This document shows, piece by piece, positions 63,801-64,000 of a stretch of DNA of 64,000 nucleotides. The position numbers were made by a program, and so were the translations under genes. This stretch comes from Paramecium tetraurelia (Eukaryota > Ciliophora > Oligohymenophorea > Peniculida > Parameciidae): assembly GCF_000165425.1 (NCBI RefSeq), contig NW_001799033.1, positions 66,611 to 130,610 of the forward strand. The letters are read 5' to 3'. The notes below the pieces were generated by a model. That model was not told the origin of the DNA and did not search any database. It saw only the letters and a list, made by a program, of their open reading frames with translations. Numbering within the stretch: position 1 is the first letter of the stretch; each line of letters begins with the position of its first letter.

Positions 63801-63909
63801 ATTTGGAAATATGGATCAAGTAGAACATTAATCTTTGCAAGCAAGAGAAAAAGAATTGAGACCATCAAATGTAGTTTTTTCATAGTTTCCATTACTTAGA
63901 AATGGTTGA
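60880..63909 (+). CDS. RGG- and WG-repeat RNA-binding protein, NOWA type
   Basis: A 1,009-residue intronless protein. The N-terminal 720 residues are low-complexity: WG/GWG repeats (about three dozen, spaced near 20 residues in the second block) alternating with two near-duplicate Arg-Gly-rich blocks (about 61.28-61.48 and 62.15-62.39 kb), a third short one at 62.94-63.02 kb and an Asn-rich run. WG/GW repeats are Argonaute hooks; RGG boxes bind RNA. The C-terminal 290 residues (from about AKRIKPNPVIITISDD) are a folded, helical domain. This is the plan of Nowa1/Nowa2 of Paramecium tetraurelia, which bind nucleic acid and are needed for scnRNA-guided DNA elimination. GGN-rich repeats make assembly of this gene error-prone. 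Confidence 0.85.
61275..61485 (+). repeat. RGG block 1 of the NOWA-like gene
   Basis: Repeats of 18-33 nt built on AGA GGA AGA GGT GAT encode RGRGDR and FRGRGDR units. The same order of units recurs in block 2 with few changes, implying an internal duplication of the RGG plus WG module. Confidence 0.8.
62150..62385 (+). repeat. RGG block 2 of the NOWA-like gene
   Basis: A near-copy of block 1, including the GEGFRGRGDGFRGRGDR segment and the closing RRGGFRGGRDN. It is followed by the more regular set of WG repeats, in which GGWGSTATEQP-like units recur about every 60 nt. Confidence 0.8.
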
Positions 63910-64000
63910 ATGATGTGCCAAAATTGAAATGCAGAAGAAGAAAAGAGTTGTTATGATATATAAAATTAATATTATAATTACAAATTTGAATTAAATGGTG
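63910..64000. other. window end, no gene seen
   Basis: AT-rich sequence after the NOWA-like stop; nothing recognised. Confidence 0.5.

Noticed and set aside
1-64000. Bacterial or viral contamination
   Set aside because: Use of TAA/TAG as Gln, tiny introns and eukaryote-only families (Rag, CNOT10, V-ATPase G, CKK) run through the whole window.

Overview
The window is almost certainly macronuclear DNA of a ciliate of the Paramecium type. It is very AT-rich. Real genes are interrupted on nearly every line by TAA and TAG used as glutamine codons and end only at TGA. Introns are tiny, mostly 18-31 nt, of the form GTA...TAG. Genes sit tens of bases apart on both strands. Read with the standard code nearly every gene falls to pieces; read with TAA/TAG = Gln about 34 genes can be followed from ATG to TGA, most with a length that closes exactly after intron removal. 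No tRNA, rRNA, CRISPR, insertion sequence or telomere was seen.

Layout. 1-982: 3' end of an unrecognised gene. 1-10.1 kb: cytosolic carboxypeptidase (tubulin deglutamylase family), an M28 carboxypeptidase starting inside its stop codon, a B-box-like coiled-coil protein, an unrecognised (perhaps mitochondrial) protein, a multipass membrane protein and a coiled-coil protein. 10.3-16.9 kb: SLC37-like MFS transporter, a conserved-looking unknown, a JmjC/cupin hydroxylase and a hybrid histidine kinase. 16.9-18.4 kb is gene-poor. 18.4-24.6 kb: one very large cysteine-rich receptor-like protein with a GPS motif. 24.7-32.1 kb: a mitochondrial protein resembling ATP synthase subunit b, a RagC/D GTPase, and two PP2C phosphatases flanking a degenerate kinase. 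33-39.4 kb: ubiquitin-like protein, two tandem vWA paralogues and two further proteins. 39.6-45.9 kb: CNOT10-like TPR protein, V-ATPase subunit G, a secreted unknown and a membrane protein. 47.1-57.8 kb: LRR protein, secreted H-type lectin, an unknown, a CAMSAP-type CKK protein with polyglutamine, and a damaged-looking gene. 57.9-63.9 kb: small membrane ORF, a short GPI-tailed surface-antigen-like protein, a tandem CHHC zinc-finger protein (GTSF1 type) and a large RGG/WG-repeat protein (NOWA type).

The most notable point is the last pair. GTSF1-type and NOWA-type proteins both belong to the Paramecium scnRNA genome-scanning pathway that directs DNA elimination, and here they are adjacent on the same strand, 171 bp apart. 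The cytoskeletal genes (carboxypeptidase, CKK protein) fit a ciliated cell; the Rag GTPase and V-ATPase G fit lysosomal nutrient sensing.

Quality caution. At least eight otherwise intact genes need a one-base shift, nearly all at short homopolymers and nearly all an extra base, and several carry an in-frame TGA. This looks more like consensus error or allelic decay than biology, but cannot be settled from sequence alone.
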